Shown: positions 1-7,459 of the stretch, piece after piece
How the letters are laid out: the number at the start of each line of letters is the position of its first letter
Position numbering within the stretch: position 1 is the stretch's first letter
DNA from: Vicingus sp036171675
GTDB taxonomy: Bacteria; Bacteroidota; Bacteroidia; Flavobacteriales_E; Vicingaceae
Assembly: GCA_036171675.1 (NCBI GenBank)
Contig: JAVHRO010000111.1
Location: 16,490 to 80,489, forward strand
Direction: 5' to 3'
DNA length: 64,000 bases
Notes under the pieces: generated by a model
Seen by the model: the letters and a program-made list of their open reading frames with translations, nothing else
Databases searched by the model: none
What the model was told of the DNA's origin: nothing
Made by a program: the position numbers and the translations under genes

Positions 1-691
1 CATGCCAGATTACTGATAATGAATTTGGTTTGGATTTTTCTTCAGGGTATTTAGCCACCCTTTTAAAGGGTAAATTTCGTAACCTAATTACATTTTCAAT
101 TGCATATTTTTTCTCAATTGCCTTTTTCATTGCTGTTGTGGTCGAACAAATAATGTCAGCATGTTTAATATAATCGTGTTCAATTTTATTAATCCATGCT
201 CCTTTAAATGTTTTGTCATTAGCATATTGACCCGTAAAGTATTCTTGCGAATCAAAAACAAAAATAGTAGCTGGTTGCTTTTGTTTTAGTAATGAGGCAT
301 ATTTTAAATTATCGACTAAGTTGATGTAAATCACATCAACTTTAGGAGTTTTATTGGAATTAGAAACATATAGCGATTTGTTTAACAATTGCATTTGCTT
401 TGTTTCTATCATTAACTTTTCAAACATAAGCTGATGAATCTTTTGCGATATACTGGCAAAAGCCCATCGTATTTTCGATTTTAAAGTTCGTTTGCTTATA
501 TCGATTTCAATAACATTCCAATCTCTAGTTTTAATAAAATTGATGTATGTTTCGCGATTAACTAAACCAACCACTGGAGTAAGAATGTGAATGTCCCAAC
601 CCTTTTCATGTAAATAATCGGCGGCTTTTACTAGCCGAGGATTATAAACAATTTCGTAAGAAGAAATAAATAGAACACTCTTTTTTAACAT
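1..691 (-). CDS. Glycosyltransferase, GT4-like, partial (3' end outside window)
   Basis: An open frame starting MLKKSVLFISSYEIVYNPRL runs from 691 to the window edge without a stop, giving about 230 residues of what should be a 370-400 residue protein. The N-terminal half looks like the acceptor-binding Rossmann domain of GT-B glycosyltransferases of family 4: a beta strand (VLFISS), then a YNPRLVKAADYL helix, and further on FDSQEYFTGQY, the position where many GT4 enzymes have an acidic/Glu motif. The donor-binding C-terminal half is not in the window, so specificity cannot be judged. Its ATG overlaps the stop of the upstream epimerase by 7 bases, so the two are probably translationally coupled in the polysaccharide operon. 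The call as a glycosyltransferase is good; the donor and acceptor are unknown. Confidence 0.75.
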   Translation of the reverse strand, partial: MLKKSVLFISSYEIVYNPRLVKAADYLHEKGWDIHILTPVVGLVNRETYINFIKTRDWNVIEIDISKRTLKSKIRWAFASISQKIHQLMFEKLMIETKQMQLLNKSLYVSNSNKTPKVDVIYINLVDNLKYASLLKQKQPATIFVFDSQEYFTGQYANDKTFKGAWINKIEHDYIKHADIICSTTTAMKKAIEKKYAIENVIRLRNLPFKRVAKYPEEKSKPNSLSVIWH

Positions 692-1764
692 GTTATAATA
701 TCAATGATTTTTTTAGCTGCATTACCGTCTCCAAATGGATTTTGACCTGTGGTGAGACTATTATAATAATTAGGGTCAGAAAACAGTTTAGTTGTTTCCT
801 CAACAATTCTTTCTACATTGGTTCCTACCAAAACACCAAACCCTGCACTTACTACTTCTGGTCGTTCTGTAATATTTCGCAATATTAACACAGGTTTCTT
901 AAAATAGGGAGATTCTTCTTGTATTCCTCCAGAATCGGTCCAGATTATTTTACTATTGGCCATGTGTTGCAATAAATCAAAATAATCTAAAGGGGGTAAT
1001 AATTTAACTTGTTTTAAATTTTTTAACTCTAGTTCAACCACCAATTTTACATTTGGGTTGGAATGAACAGGCCAAACAAACTCCACATCATTTTTGAGTT
1101 TAATAATTTCTTTTATTGCTTTACAAATGTTAAGCATCCCTTCACCATGATTTTCTCTTCGATGCGCAGTTATTAAGATTTTGTTTGGATTTACATCTTT
1201 AGAAATCTTTATTTTTTCTGCAATAATTTGAATGGTATCAATTACGGTATTGCCAGTAATAAATATTTTTTCTTTAGCTATTTTTTCAGCAATTAAATTG
1301 TTTTTTGATAACTCAGTGGGAGCGAAGTTGTATTGAGCAAATAAAGAAACCACTTTCCGGTTAAATTCCTCAGGAAATGGTTGGGTTAAATCAAAACTTC
1401 GTAAACCTGCTTCAACGTGAGCAACATTAATACCCATGTTAAAACACGCCATTCCCGTAGCCAATACGGTACTAGTATCTCCTTGGATAAATACTAAATC
1501 TGGTTTTATTTGAATAAATAAGTCTTCAATTTTCAATAATACAGCCGATAAAGTTTTATTAATAGTTTGATTGGGTTGCATTACATTTAATTCATAATCA
1601 GGCGTTATTTCAAAAAACTTTTCAAGGGGTTTCAACATGTCGATGTGTTGACCAGTATTCACCACAATTGTTCTTACTGAAGATGATTTTCTTAATTCGT
1701 AAATAAGAGGAACTAGTTTAATAAGCTCCGGGCGAGTTCCATATGTTACAATAAATTTTTTCAT
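685..1764 (-). CDS. wecB: UDP-N-acetylglucosamine 2-epimerase (non-hydrolysing)
   Basis: A 359-residue protein of normal length for WecB, which interconverts UDP-GlcNAc and UDP-ManNAc in the cytoplasm for surface polysaccharides. Visible family motifs are YGTRPELIKL at the N terminus, QGDTSTVLA, HVEAGLRS, the HRREN substrate-binding motif in the middle, and TDSGGIQEE near the C terminus. The frame can be extended 12 codons to a TTG at 1800, but the ATG at 1764 puts the first beta strand (KKFIVTYGTRPE) at the start. A TAnnTTTG promoter element at 1783-1790 lies inside that extension, so the ATG is preferred. It is followed, with a 7-base overlap, by a glycosyltransferase. A second epimerase paralogue at 4345-5436 has a different N-terminal motif and probably another substrate. 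Confidence 0.88.
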   Translation of the reverse strand: MKKFIVTYGTRPELIKLVPLIYELRKSSSVRTIVVNTGQHIDMLKPLEKFFEITPDYELNVMQPNQTINKTLSAVLLKIEDLFIQIKPDLVFIQGDTSTVLATGMACFNMGINVAHVEAGLRSFDLTQPFPEEFNRKVVSLFAQYNFAPTELSKNNLIAEKIAKEKIFITGNTVIDTIQIIAEKIKISKDVNPNKILITAHRRENHGEGMLNICKAIKEIIKLKNDVEFVWPVHSNPNVKLVVELELKNLKQVKLLPPLDYFDLLQHMANSKIIWTDSGGIQEESPYFKKPVLILRNITERPEVVSAGFGVLVGTNVERIVEETTKLFSDPNYYNSLTTGQNPFGDGNAAKKIIDIITC

Positions 1765-1782
1765 TAATGGTTGCTTAATGTA

Positions 1783-1790
1783 CAAATGTA
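1783..1790 (-). promoter_or_regulatory. Bacteroidetes -7 element upstream of wecB
   Basis: The minus strand reads TACATTTG, an exact match to the Bacteroidetes primary-sigma -7 consensus TAnnTTTG, 19 bases upstream of the wecB ATG. No clear TTG is present at -33. It suggests a promoter inside the polysaccharide operon, and it decides the wecB start against the more distal TTG. Confidence 0.45.
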
Positions 1791-1834
1791 TTAAATTCAA
1801 ATAATCTTTTTTGGTAAATGGTTGAGGTGGTTTT

Positions 1835-3184
1835 CTATTTCTTGATTTTATTAAAAATCATCGACAATTTTTGGGTGTTAATTTTTCTATCAAATTCCTT
1901 CAAATAATTTACATCGTACAATAATTCATGATTTATGGTTAGTATTTTTTCTAATTCTTCACAGCTTTTTTTAATGTCATCAGGATCAAAAACAAAAGCA
2001 ATTCCACATTTTTCTAAAAAATATTTTTGTGAGCCATTACAAACAAAACCTAATATTGGTTTGCCTAAAGTTAAATAATCAAAAGTTTTAGATGCTAAAG
2101 CATAATCTTCTCCGTTTTCAATTTTAAGGGAAGTCGATAAGCAATAATCAAAATTTTCAGCAAGTTCCTTTGATTTTTCATAATTAACTTTTCCATGAAA
2201 AACAAAATTATCATTCAAATCAAATTCAGTTATCATTTTATTTAACCACACTTTCTCTGTACCAATATAATGGAACACAATTCTTTTTTTTAATTGAGAA
2301 TTTATATTAAAAATTTCTTTTAAAGTTCTAAAGAAATAATAAGGTGATCGGTATTTATAATCTTCTTTACGTGGTATAAATTGGAACATTCTATGTGGTG
2401 GCTTTTTATACCATTTTTTAAAAATAGTATCATGAGATTCTGGATTATAATAAAACTCACCCATGTATCCGATTATTATTTTTTCCTTATTATTGTTTGA
2501 AACTACTGGATTATTGAAGTCAATTTCACTTTGCTCAAAACCGTTTGGAATAACATTGAACTTAGTTTTATTTATTTCAGGATGATACGTTATAAAATCA
2601 TTAATAACTTGGCTTGTTACACTAACAATAGAGGAGGCAATATTAAAGACTCTTTTTTCTTCTTTGTGGGTAAAATAGTAATGAAACCAACTAATGTAAG
2701 CACTAGTACCCCATAAAGCCCAATGGTCTCTCATATCCATTACTAAAGGTATATTGTATTTTTTGGAAACATTAGCAGCAATTGAAGCAACTCCAAAAGG
2801 TGGAGCGGTTGCATACATTAAAACAGGTTGGTACTGTTTAATAATGGAATCAATTTGCTTCGTAACATTTTTACCCCAATAATTTTTAATATGGTCTGAA
2901 ACTGAAAAATAATGGTGAACAAAGGATTTAAACTTACTTTTATAAATGCTATCGAAATTACTGGTTGGAATTCTTATAATAACAATATCTTTTGGAATTT
3001 CTTCTAAAAGTGAATAATCAATTTTAGCAGTTTTAAAAGTTCTAATTCCGCTTTCAATATCAGTGGTTATTACTATTGGATTATAGCCGAAATCTCTTAA
3101 ATATTTTACAAATTTTGCAGGACGTATTGAGCCAGTAGTTTGTACAGGTGGGAATTCATATGCAAAGAATAAAACATTTTTCAT
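1835..3184 (-). CDS. Glycosyltransferase family 4 protein
   Basis: A 449-residue GT-B fold glycosyltransferase. The N terminus MKNVLFFAYEFPPVQTTGSIRPAKFVKYL is typical of GT4 enzymes: a beta strand, then the Gly-rich loop that contacts the sugar nucleotide, then RPAKF. A central MDMRDHWALWG segment and a C-terminal LGKPILGFVCNGSQKYFLEKCGIAFVFDPDD segment correspond to acceptor- and donor-side loops. There is no signal peptide and it should act at the cytoplasmic face of the inner membrane. It lies 6 bases downstream of the sugar amidotransferase, in the same operon. It probably adds one residue of the repeat unit; which sugar it transfers cannot be told from sequence. Confidence 0.85.
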   Translation of the reverse strand: MKNVLFFAYEFPPVQTTGSIRPAKFVKYLRDFGYNPIVITTDIESGIRTFKTAKIDYSLLEEIPKDIVIIRIPTSNFDSIYKSKFKSFVHHYFSVSDHIKNYWGKNVTKQIDSIIKQYQPVLMYATAPPFGVASIAANVSKKYNIPLVMDMRDHWALWGTSAYISWFHYYFTHKEEKRVFNIASSIVSVTSQVINDFITYHPEINKTKFNVIPNGFEQSEIDFNNPVVSNNNKEKIIIGYMGEFYYNPESHDTIFKKWYKKPPHRMFQFIPRKEDYKYRSPYYFFRTLKEIFNINSQLKKRIVFHYIGTEKVWLNKMITEFDLNDNFVFHGKVNYEKSKELAENFDYCLSTSLKIENGEDYALASKTFDYLTLGKPILGFVCNGSQKYFLEKCGIAFVFDPDDIKKSCEELEKILTINHELLYDVNYLKEFDRKINTQKLSMIFNKIKK

Positions 3185-3190
3185 AATTTT

Positions 3191-4348
3191 TTATTTCAAT
3201 CTATTGCCAATTGGCTGTAAAAATTTTAAAATAGGGTAATCTTTATATACCGATTGCTCCATTTTAAAATGCTCATGTTTTTGTATAGGGCGTAACATAA
3301 TTTCATCAAATTCATTTTCTGTTAATCCTAATTTTTTTATAAAATAATCTTTGTCTTGCTGCTGAAGTTCGGCTGTATATGGATTTTTTGATAATTCAAC
3401 CAATGCTTCCTCTTTTGTAATTTGCCCAGAACAAATTAGGTTCGATAGGTGGGCTTTTCTTTTGTCAACATTAAATTTTTTTGGAAGGATGTATCCTTGG
3501 TAAAATCGTGTAAAAACAGATTCAAAATGTTTTCCTCCATAATATTTCCAACCCAATTCATTAACAATAAATTCCTTCACAGTTTTATAATTATAGTCAA
3601 TATAGTTCAATATGTTAAAGTATTCTAAATTATAAAACTTTTTATTGATAAAACGCTGCCATTTGCCAATATTGGGTATTGTTTTTAATTTTCCTGAACC
3701 ATATTTTTGATGTATATCTAATAGATTTCGTAAGTCAAATTTATTTTTAAAATACCAGGAGTTGGGCAGAACAGTTTCTGTTACAACATTGTTGCCCGAA
3801 ATAACATACTTAATTTTATTTTTTTGTGCTATTTCAAATAAAGCAGCAAAAATAAATTGATCGGTAGGTACTTCAATATCAATTACCGAAGCTTTAAAAT
3901 AGGCCAATTGAATGTCTTTAAAACTATCCCAATCAATCACATAAGTATATAAATCGATTCCTAACTTATCTACTAAATTTTGAATATTTTGAACCGCAAT
4001 TTCTGAGTTCCAGCCATTATCAAAGTGAACTGCTAATGGGTTTAGTCCCATTTTTTCTTTTACGTAATAAGCTAAATAAGTACTGTCAACACCACCACTA
4101 ACACCAATAATGCAATCGTATTTTTTACCTAATGAACCTTTTTTAATTTTAGCAATTATTTCGTTAATCTTTTGTTTTCCTAAATCTCCTGTTAAAACAA
4201 GTTCTTTCTCCACTTTATCGTATTGATGACAGTGGTTGCAGACTCCATTTTCATCAAAAATAATCTCAATATCGGTAGTGTCCATTATGCAACGTGTACA
4301 TTGTTGGTATTCCCTCTTTTTAATTATTTCAGTAGTCGTATTTTTCAT
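3191..4348 (-). CDS. N-acetyl sugar amidotransferase, WbpG family
   Basis: A 385-residue protein of the WbpG/PseA-like family, which converts an acetamido group on a UDP-sugar into an acetamidino group using ammonia. What is seen: a zinc-knuckle pair with Cys17 and Cys20 (QCTRC) and Cys37 and Cys40 (CNHC), then a PP-loop, GVSGGVDST at residues 82-90, which binds and adenylates with ATP. Known members work with a HisH-type glutaminase and a HisF2-type synthase that generate and channel ammonia, and such a pair is encoded at 15572-17034 in this window, about 11 kb away on the other strand. The gene overlaps the upstream epimerase stop region by 4 bases (ATGA-type coupling) and is followed by a glycosyltransferase. 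Family call is firm; the precise sugar is inference. Confidence 0.87.
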   Translation of the reverse strand: MKNTTTEIIKKREYQQCTRCIMDTTDIEIIFDENGVCNHCHQYDKVEKELVLTGDLGKQKINEIIAKIKKGSLGKKYDCIIGVSGGVDSTYLAYYVKEKMGLNPLAVHFDNGWNSEIAVQNIQNLVDKLGIDLYTYVIDWDSFKDIQLAYFKASVIDIEVPTDQFIFAALFEIAQKNKIKYVISGNNVVTETVLPNSWYFKNKFDLRNLLDIHQKYGSGKLKTIPNIGKWQRFINKKFYNLEYFNILNYIDYNYKTVKEFIVNELGWKYYGGKHFESVFTRFYQGYILPKKFNVDKRKAHLSNLICSGQITKEEALVELSKNPYTAELQQQDKDYFIKKLGLTENEFDEIMLRPIQKHEHFKMEQSVYKDYPILKFLQPIGNRLK

Positions 4349-5436
4349 TGAATAATATATTTTAAAAGTTCTTTACAAATAGTTGCACAGGCATTTCCGT
4401 TGCCGTATAAGTTAATATCAAAGTTACTTTCTTTTAAAACCATCTTTTGTACTGTGCTAATTATTTCGTTTTTATTAATATTTGAAAGCATGTTTACCCC
4501 ATTTTCAACAAGTTCTACCCATTCGGTTTCATCTCTTAAGGTAACACAGTTTTTTTTAAAGAAAAAGGCTTCTTTTTGTAAACCACCACTATCTGTAATT
4601 ACCAATCTACAGTGTTTTAATAATTCAATCATGTCAAAATAACCCACGGGTTCAATTATCTTCACTTTTACCTCAATATTTAAAGCCTCAATTTTACTTT
4701 TTGTTCTAGGGTGTAATGGAAGAAGAATTGGAGTGGTTTCGTGTAACTTGTTTAACGATTCAATAATACATGCTAACCGTTCTGGATCATCTGTGTTTTC
4801 TGCACGATGTAATGTGCAAAGAATAAAATTATTGAAATGTAGCGATTTAACTATTGTAGATTTTTTGGCTGATTTTTTTGCGTAAAAAATGGCAGCATCC
4901 TGCATTACATCTCCTGCATTAATAATTTTACAATTAATAGTTGAGTAACCTTCGGCGGTTAAGTTTTTTACAGCTGTTGTTGTTGGGCAAAACAAATAAT
5001 CAGAAATACGATCTGTTAATATTCTATTTACCTCCTCAGGCATGTTCATATTAAAACTACGCAAACCTGATTCTACATGTGCAACCTTAATGTGTAATTT
5101 TTTTGCAGCTAAAGCACCTGCAAGTGTAGAGTTGGTGTCGCCATAAACCAGTAATAAATTGGGCTTTTCGATGAGTAAAATTTCTTCAATGCCTTCCAAC
5201 ATCCTTCCAGTCATTGCACCATGCCCAACATTGTTAATGTTTAAATTGTATTTGGGAACAGGTATTTCCATTTCATCAAAAAAAACAGCACTCATGTTTT
5301 TATCATAATGCTGCCCAGTATGCACAATAATTTCTTCAATTTTGTCGTGCTTTAAAAATGCTCTACTCAAAGCTGCTGCTTTAATAAATTGTGGGCGAGC
5401 TCCAATTACCGTTATTATTTTTAGTTTTTTATTCAA
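4345..5436 (-). CDS. UDP-GlcNAc 2-epimerase family, WbpI-like
   Basis: A 363-residue non-hydrolysing epimerase family protein with VIGARPQFIKAAALSRAF, YGDTNSTLAGALAA, HVESGLRSFN, LHRAENTDD and TDSGGLQKEAFFFKK. The IGARPQFIKAA start and the GLQKEAFF segment resemble WbpI, the UDP-2,3-diacetamido-2,3-dideoxyglucuronic acid 2-epimerase, more than classical WecB. It directly precedes a WbpG-type amidotransferase with a 4-base overlap, the order expected in a ManNAc3NAmA-type pathway. The earlier enzymes of that pathway are not in the window. No ATG is available before the first beta strand: an in-frame stop lies 12 bases upstream, so the start is taken as TTG at 5436. It could instead be a second WecB. 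Confidence 0.78.
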   Translation of the reverse strand: MNKKLKIITVIGARPQFIKAAALSRAFLKHDKIEEIIVHTGQHYDKNMSAVFFDEMEIPVPKYNLNINNVGHGAMTGRMLEGIEEILLIEKPNLLLVYGDTNSTLAGALAAKKLHIKVAHVESGLRSFNMNMPEEVNRILTDRISDYLFCPTTTAVKNLTAEGYSTINCKIINAGDVMQDAAIFYAKKSAKKSTIVKSLHFNNFILCTLHRAENTDDPERLACIIESLNKLHETTPILLPLHPRTKSKIEALNIEVKVKIIEPVGYFDMIELLKHCRLVITDSGGLQKEAFFFKKNCVTLRDETEWVELVENGVNMLSNINKNEIISTVQKMVLKESNFDINLYGNGNACATICKELLKYIIQ

Positions 5437-5543
5437 TTTTTTTTTTATTTAAATTCTTTTTCTGTTAAAGAAACAGCGTAACTAATTATATTACAATTTA
5501 AAACCTTAAATTATTGTAACTAGAGTGTTGTTTTCTTGGTTGA
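5437..5543. other. Intergenic spacer with imperfect hairpin
   Basis: This 107-base gap inside the minus-strand polysaccharide operon has an imperfect inverted repeat at 5491-5519 (TTACAATTTAA against TTAAATTATTGTAA) and a smaller CTGTT/AACAG pair near 5462-5476. It could be a weak attenuator or mRNA-processing site between the acetyltransferase and the epimerase. No T-run follows on the minus strand, so a terminator is not claimed. Confidence 0.25.
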
Positions 5544-6191
5544 TTAAACATTTAGATGCTTTTTCCTATAGTATTCAAATTTATCACTTGGTATATATCC
5601 GTTGTATTCATATTTATTTTTAAAAGGGATACACTTATCCGTTTCCAAATTCTTTATTATTTTTGCAGGGTTACCAGCAATTACACAATGACCATTCGGA
5701 AAAGATTTTGTTACAACACTCCCTGCCCCAACTATTGTAAAATCACCCAATATTACACCTGGCATAATCATACTCCCAGCACCTAGCCAACAATATTTAC
5801 CAATATTAACGGTCTTCTCAATATGTATTCTTGTATCATACATATCATGATTTGCACTAACAATTATTACGTTGGATGCAATTTGGGTATAATCTCCAAT
5901 ATAAATTTTCCCTTTTCCTTGTATGTAACAACCTTTCATCAAACCAGGGCAGGTGTCTATACCTGCATATATATTTTTAGGATTCACTATTGTACTTGTA
6001 TAATGAACTGGCCAATAAGCTTCCTTATTATTACCAATATTTAATATTTTATGTACGAGCCACAATTCAAAACTAATCCTGCATTGATAATCAGACGTTT
6101 GTCGAATAAAATTAAAATAAGGCAATTTGGAAATGATTACAATAGGAATTTGTAATGGTTTCCTGATGAAATATCTTATTCTGTTTAGCAT
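5544..6191 (-). CDS. Hexapeptide-repeat acyltransferase (WbbJ/LbetaH type)
   Basis: A 215-residue protein with a left-handed beta-helix made of hexapeptide repeats (for example IGDYTQIASNVIIVSANHDMYDTRIH, VNIGKYCWLGAGSMIMPGVILGDFTIVGAGSVVTKSF, and the family end motif VIAGNPAKIIK). Such enzymes acetylate sugars using acetyl-CoA; SANHD carries the usual catalytic His region. The N-terminal 60 residues precede the helix and are less conserved. Two starts are possible: ATG at 6215, or ATG at 6191, which overlaps the flippase stop by one base as TAATG. The latter is the usual coupling arrangement and is chosen. Probably decorates the repeat unit or its lipid-linked precursor. Confidence 0.82.
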   Translation of the reverse strand: MLNRIRYFIRKPLQIPIVIISKLPYFNFIRQTSDYQCRISFELWLVHKILNIGNNKEAYWPVHYTSTIVNPKNIYAGIDTCPGLMKGCYIQGKGKIYIGDYTQIASNVIIVSANHDMYDTRIHIEKTVNIGKYCWLGAGSMIMPGVILGDFTIVGAGSVVTKSFPNGHCVIAGNPAKIIKNLETDKCIPFKNKYEYNGYIPSDKFEYYRKKHLNV

Positions 6192-7453
6192 TATTTTTTT
6201 GAAAAGTGATAGCATCTAAATAAATAAGTGATGTATATTAAACAATACGATAAAGAGAATAAAAATAATATTGTTTTAATATTACTTTTTAGAACATATC
6301 CAATATAAAAACTACTGGCCACCAATGCAAATGAAATAATATGCAAAATCATGTCTTCGTCTTGTTTGTTTTTTATTACATACATGTATGATAATGGGCT
6401 AACAATGGCCTTTAAATAAAACATAGGGATTAATATTTGCACATATTCGCCAGCAGTAGTCCATTCTTTTCCAAATACAAAACCAAAAATAATGGGTGAA
6501 AAAAAGGCTAATAAAACAAAAAAAGGCAAGATGGGTAATGCCATCATTTTAAAAGTATTGATAAAAAGTTTTCTGCATTCTCCAGTTTCGTTAACTTGCT
6601 CTGCTGCTTTTTGGGCAAAAACATTGCCCACAGCCCCAGTAATAAAACTGATGGGCAAACTCACCATCCGTTTACCATAGTTGTAATGACCAATAACAGA
6701 TGTGTTATAAAAAGCATTAAAAAAATAAATGGGCAATTGATCTGTCCAGCCATATAAAAATTCGGTAGGTATAGAAAATAGCGGAAATTTTTTATATTTC
6801 AACATTCCATTTTTAATATCGCTCCAATCAATATTTTTTTGTTGAATTCGTATTTCTTTTAAAAAAATAATTTGTGAAACAAAGAGGGTGATCTGTCCTA
6901 TAAAAAAACCTATAAACAAACCTTCATAGCTTTTAAATAGTATGCCAAATGCAAGAGAGCAAAAAACAGTTGCAATTGTAGATGCAATTTGGCTCGTGGA
7001 TATTATTTTGTAATGTCGGTGTTTGTTTAGTATTTTGGTTTGTACAGTAGTTATTCCACTTAAAAATACGGTTAAGGGAATAAAGTATAACCAATATCCC
7101 AGTTTTGCATTTACAAAAAAGGAAATTTCAAAAATATACAATATCAGAATGATTGCAATAATTAAAAAGGTGTAAAAGAAAGTTAATAAATAACAAATTG
7201 CAACGATATTATCCTCTTCCTTTTTAGTGCTTGTTTGTAAAATTGCTTGAGTGTACTGTAAATTTACAAATACTATTAAAATAGGTGTAATGCTCATGTA
7301 AATTCCTAGCAAGCCATAATCGGATGGAGCGTAGATTCTACTCAATACAGGAGCCATTAAAATGGGGATAATCTGGCTTATAGTTGTGCCGGTAAAGGAG
7401 GTTAAAATATCTTTTAAATAGGGTGTATTAAACTTGTTTAATATGATTTTCAT
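6191..7453 (-). CDS. Oligosaccharide flippase, Wzx family
   Basis: A 420-residue, very hydrophobic protein with about 12 predicted membrane segments and the arrangement of MOP-superfamily flippases (Polysacc_synt). The N terminus LTSFTGTTISQIIPILMAPVLSRIYAPSDYGLLGIYMS is typical: TM1, then the short P-x-D-Y-G loop that marks Wzx/O-antigen transporters. It should flip the undecaprenyl-linked repeat unit across the inner membrane. It sits 6 bases after the Wzc gene and overlaps the acetyltransferase start by a single base, so it belongs to the same transcript. No Wzy polymerase is recognisable in the window. Confidence 0.85.
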   Translation of the reverse strand: MKIILNKFNTPYLKDILTSFTGTTISQIIPILMAPVLSRIYAPSDYGLLGIYMSITPILIVFVNLQYTQAILQTSTKKEEDNIVAICYLLTFFYTFLIIAIILILYIFEISFFVNAKLGYWLYFIPLTVFLSGITTVQTKILNKHRHYKIISTSQIASTIATVFCSLAFGILFKSYEGLFIGFFIGQITLFVSQIIFLKEIRIQQKNIDWSDIKNGMLKYKKFPLFSIPTEFLYGWTDQLPIYFFNAFYNTSVIGHYNYGKRMVSLPISFITGAVGNVFAQKAAEQVNETGECRKLFINTFKMMALPILPFFVLLAFFSPIIFGFVFGKEWTTAGEYVQILIPMFYLKAIVSPLSYMYVIKNKQDEDMILHIISFALVASSFYIGYVLKSNIKTILFLFSLSYCLIYITYLFRCYHFSKK

Positions 7454-7459
7454 CGATAA